Shown piece after piece: positions 6,220-7,334 of a stretch of DNA of 7,334 nucleotides (the first letter of the stretch is position 1; every line of letters starts with the position of its first letter). Under the pieces are notes generated by a model. The model was not told where the DNA came from. It did not search any database and worked only from the letters and a program-made list of their open reading frames with translations. The position numbers and the translations under genes were made by a program. The DNA comes from Pseudomonadota bacterium (GTDB lineage Bacteria; Pseudomonadota; Gammaproteobacteria; Arenicellales; UBA868). The stretch lies in contig JABJIU010000232.1 of assembly GCA_018661145.1 (NCBI GenBank), positions 1-7,334 on the forward strand, in the 5' to 3' direction.

Positions 6220-6225
6220 CTCCTT
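6220..6225 (-). promoter_or_regulatory. Strong Shine-Dalgarno AAGGAG that fixes the ghrA-like start
   Basis: Read on the minus strand, AAGGAG ends 5 nt before the ATG at 6214-6212. No comparable signal precedes the upstream in-frame ATG at 6418. The intervening 68 codons would encode a Lys/Arg-rich stretch not expected in this family. Confidence 0.8.
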
Positions 6226-6242
6226 TATCATTATTTTTCAGC

Positions 6243-6269
6243 ACCTGGAATTTCTCCTTTTTTTCAGGT
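6243..6269. repeat. Imperfect hairpin in the ghrA-like leader
   Basis: ACCTG at 6243-6247 pairs with CAGGT at 6265-6269. In plus-strand RNA the stem reaches 8 pairs including one G-U. In the minus-strand ghrA leader it is five pairs, a C-A mismatch and two more. The leader's loop displays a second AAGGAG-like purine run about 30 nt upstream of the true one. It could be a standby or regulatory structure, or chance in an A/T-rich tract. Confidence 0.25.
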
Positions 6270-6325
6270 TTTGGGCCTCGCGCGTATCTCTGAAAGGTGC
6301 GTCTTTTTCCCAAAGTGATTTTCAT

Positions 6326-6423
6326 CAACTGCGGATTGAAAACAACCCCTAGACAACGGCCGAATGCGGTCTTCTCTGAATCGGCCACAGAAATACTAAA
6401 TTCCGTGAATATCCGCAAGGTTG
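6326..6423. repeat. Nested inverted repeats in the divergent control region
   Basis: The outer arms are CAACTGCGGAT at 6326-6336 and ATCCGCA plus GTTG at 6411-6417 and 6420-6423. They form 11 base pairs with a 2-nt bulge. Inside lies a second pair, GGCCGA at 6358-6363 and TCGGCC at 6381-6386 (6 bp, 17-nt loop). The whole covers 98 bp, carries no T-run and sits between the ghrA-like gene and the ABC ATPase gene, just upstream of the rightward promoter candidate. It may be a structured leader RNA of the ghrA-like transcript or paired regulator sites. Confidence 0.4.
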
Positions 6424-6452
6424 TTGAGAATCAGACCCTAAACTACTAGACT
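6424..6452 (+). promoter_or_regulatory. Candidate sigma70-type promoter for the ABC transporter gene
   Basis: TTGAGA at 6424-6429 matches five of six -35 consensus bases. It is 17 bp from TAGACT at 6447-6452, which matches four of six -10 bases. Transcription would start near 6459 and give a leader of about 72 nt. The -35 abuts the right arm of the nested repeat, and the start point falls inside an 11-bp palindrome. Confidence 0.45.
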
Positions 6453-6463
6453 GACCTGAGGTC
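6453..6463. promoter_or_regulatory. Palindrome GACCTGAGGTC, possible operator
   Basis: Five-base arms GACCT and AGGTC flank a single central G, making a perfect odd palindrome directly after the candidate -10. An element here could let a dimeric repressor block the predicted transcription start. No regulator gene is in the window and I cannot name a family. Confidence 0.35.
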
Positions 6464-6470
6464 GTTCATC

Positions 6471-6491
6471 TGGCCGAGATTTACTGGGCCA
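6471..6491. repeat. Short inverted repeat TGGCC/GGCCA in the ABC gene leader
   Basis: TGGCC at 6471-6475 and GGCCA at 6487-6491 could form a 5-bp stem with an 11-nt loop in the leader mRNA, about 20 nt before the Shine-Dalgarno GGAAGGA at 6512-6518. The arms are short; it is listed only to describe the gap. Confidence 0.2.
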
Positions 6492-6530
6492 ATAATAAAC
6501 AAATCACCAACGGAAGGATTTAATCTCGAC

Positions 6531-7334
6531 ATGAGCACGGGGGATATCTTTGTCCGCTTCAAAGAAGTCCAGAAGAGTTATGACGGCGAAATATTAGTCG
6601 TCAAAAACCTCAATCTGGACATTGAGCGCGGTGAGTTTGTCACGATGCTGGGGCCCTCTGGGTCTGGTAAAACGACTTGCCTGATGATGCTGGCCGGCTT
6701 TGAACCGGCGACCCATGGCGAGATCTATCTTGGCGACCGGCCGATCAATGCGGTACCGCCCCATAAGCGGGGCATTGGGATGGTGTTTCAGAACTATGCC
6801 CTCTTTCCCCACATGACGGTGAACGAGAATCTCGCATTCCCGCTAGAGGTGCGCAAACTTAGCAAGTCCGAAATTGCGACCCGTACCAAGCGCGCTCTCG
6901 ACATGGTGCAACTGGGTGCTTTTGGAAATCGGCGTCCTGCACAACTCTCTGGCGGACAACAGCAGCGGGTCGCTGTCGCGAGGGCGCTGGTTTTTGATCC
7001 AGACCTCATACTTATGGATGAGCCCCTTGGGGCGCTCGACAAGCAGTTGCGTGAGCAGATGCAATATGAAATTAAACACATCCATGAAAGTCTTGGGGTG
7101 ACAGTCGTGTACGTTACCCACGATCAGTCCGAAGCATTGACCATGTCCAACCGCATCGCTGTCTTCGAAGATGGCGTGATTCAACAGCTCGCTGCCCCAA
7201 GCGATCTTTACGAGCGCCCTGAGAATGCGTTTGTTGCGCAGTTCATCGGTGAGAACAACCGGCTGATGGGATCAATCGAGGCGATAGAGGGTAACCAGTG
7301 TCACGTCAAAATAGACAACGGCGAGGTGATCAAG
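6531..7334 (+). CDS. PotA-like ABC transporter ATP-binding protein, N-terminal 268 residues (cut by window end)
   Basis: This is the ATPase subunit of an ABC importer, most like the spermidine/putrescine (PotA) group. It works as a dimer on the inner face of the membrane with two permeases and a periplasmic binding protein, which would lie to the right. All nucleotide-binding elements are intact: A-loop Tyr17, Walker A GPSGSGKT at 41-48, Q-loop Gln87 in VFQNYALFPHMTV, signature LSGGQ at 139-143, Walker B LILMDEP at 159-165, D-loop GALD at 167-170 and switch His197 in YVTHDQSEA. The PSDLYERPENAFVAQFIGENN stretch and the start of a C-terminal TOBE region (from about 243) are typical of PotA and related ATPases. 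Related ATPases serve sugars, Fe3+ and sulfate, so the polyamine assignment is inferred. The Shine-Dalgarno GGAAGGA at 6512-6518 is 12 nt before the ATG, rather far. Family members are about 350-380 residues, so about a quarter is missing. Confidence 0.92.
   Translation, partial: MSTGDIFVRFKEVQKSYDGEILVVKNLNLDIERGEFVTMLGPSGSGKTTCLMMLAGFEPATHGEIYLGDRPINAVPPHKRGIGMVFQNYALFPHMTVNENLAFPLEVRKLSKSEIATRTKRALDMVQLGAFGNRRPAQLSGGQQQRVAVARALVFDPDLILMDEPLGALDKQLREQMQYEIKHIHESLGVTVVYVTHDQSEALTMSNRIAVFEDGVIQQLAAPSDLYERPENAFVAQFIGENNRLMGSIEAIEGNQCHVKIDNGEVIK

Noticed and set aside
6215..6418. N-terminal extension of the ghrA-like protein by 68 codons
   Set aside because: The frame is open to ATG 6418, but a strong AAGGAG precedes ATG 6214, the protein from there matches GhrA length, and the extra residues are basic low-complexity sequence.
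1..7334. CRISPR array, insertion sequence, tRNA, prophage or defence system
   Set aside because: No short regularly spaced repeats, transposase or integrase motifs, tRNA-like cloverleaf or nuclease/toxin motifs were seen on either strand.

Overview
The window looks like chromosome from a heterotrophic, Gram-negative proteobacterium, most likely a gammaproteobacterium. It has moderately high GC, dense coding, Sec-type signal peptides with long periplasmic proteins, an E. coli GhrA-type reductase and a PotA-type transport ATPase. The lineage is an inference from protein resemblance and composition. I see no mobile element, CRISPR array, tRNA or rRNA.

Layout: (1) 1-962, minus strand: the N-terminal four fifths of a glutaryl-CoA dehydrogenase (gcdH), cut by the left edge. 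(2) 963-1154: a divergent intergenic region with two GC-rich inverted repeats and a plausible sigma70-type promoter firing rightward. (3) 1155-5300, plus strand: four genes in a row. They encode a TerC/YjbE-family membrane protein (probable metal, likely Mn, transporter), a secreted Sel1-repeat protein with four bacterial SH3-like domains arranged as a duplicated pair, a small secreted TPR protein, and a secreted L,D-transpeptidase-family (YkuD) enzyme. (4) 5294-6214, minus strand: a GhrA-like glyoxylate/hydroxypyruvate reductase whose stop overlaps the end of the transpeptidase gene by 7 bp. (5) 6215-6530: a 316-bp divergent control region with a large nested inverted repeat, a candidate promoter and an 11-bp palindrome. 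(6) 6531-7334, plus strand: the first 268 codons of a PotA-like ABC ATPase, cut by the right edge.

The outer genes are ordinary central and amino-acid metabolism: lysine/tryptophan degradation through glutaryl-CoA, glyoxylate reduction, and probable polyamine uptake. The most coherent and least described part is the envelope block at 1792-5300. It places a cell-wall-active enzyme after two secreted proteins built only from protein- or glycan-binding repeats, with a TerC-type metal transporter upstream. A functional unit that supplies, scaffolds and carries out peptidoglycan remodelling is a reasonable hypothesis, but it rests on gene order and domain content only. Nothing in the window is clearly a new class of system.
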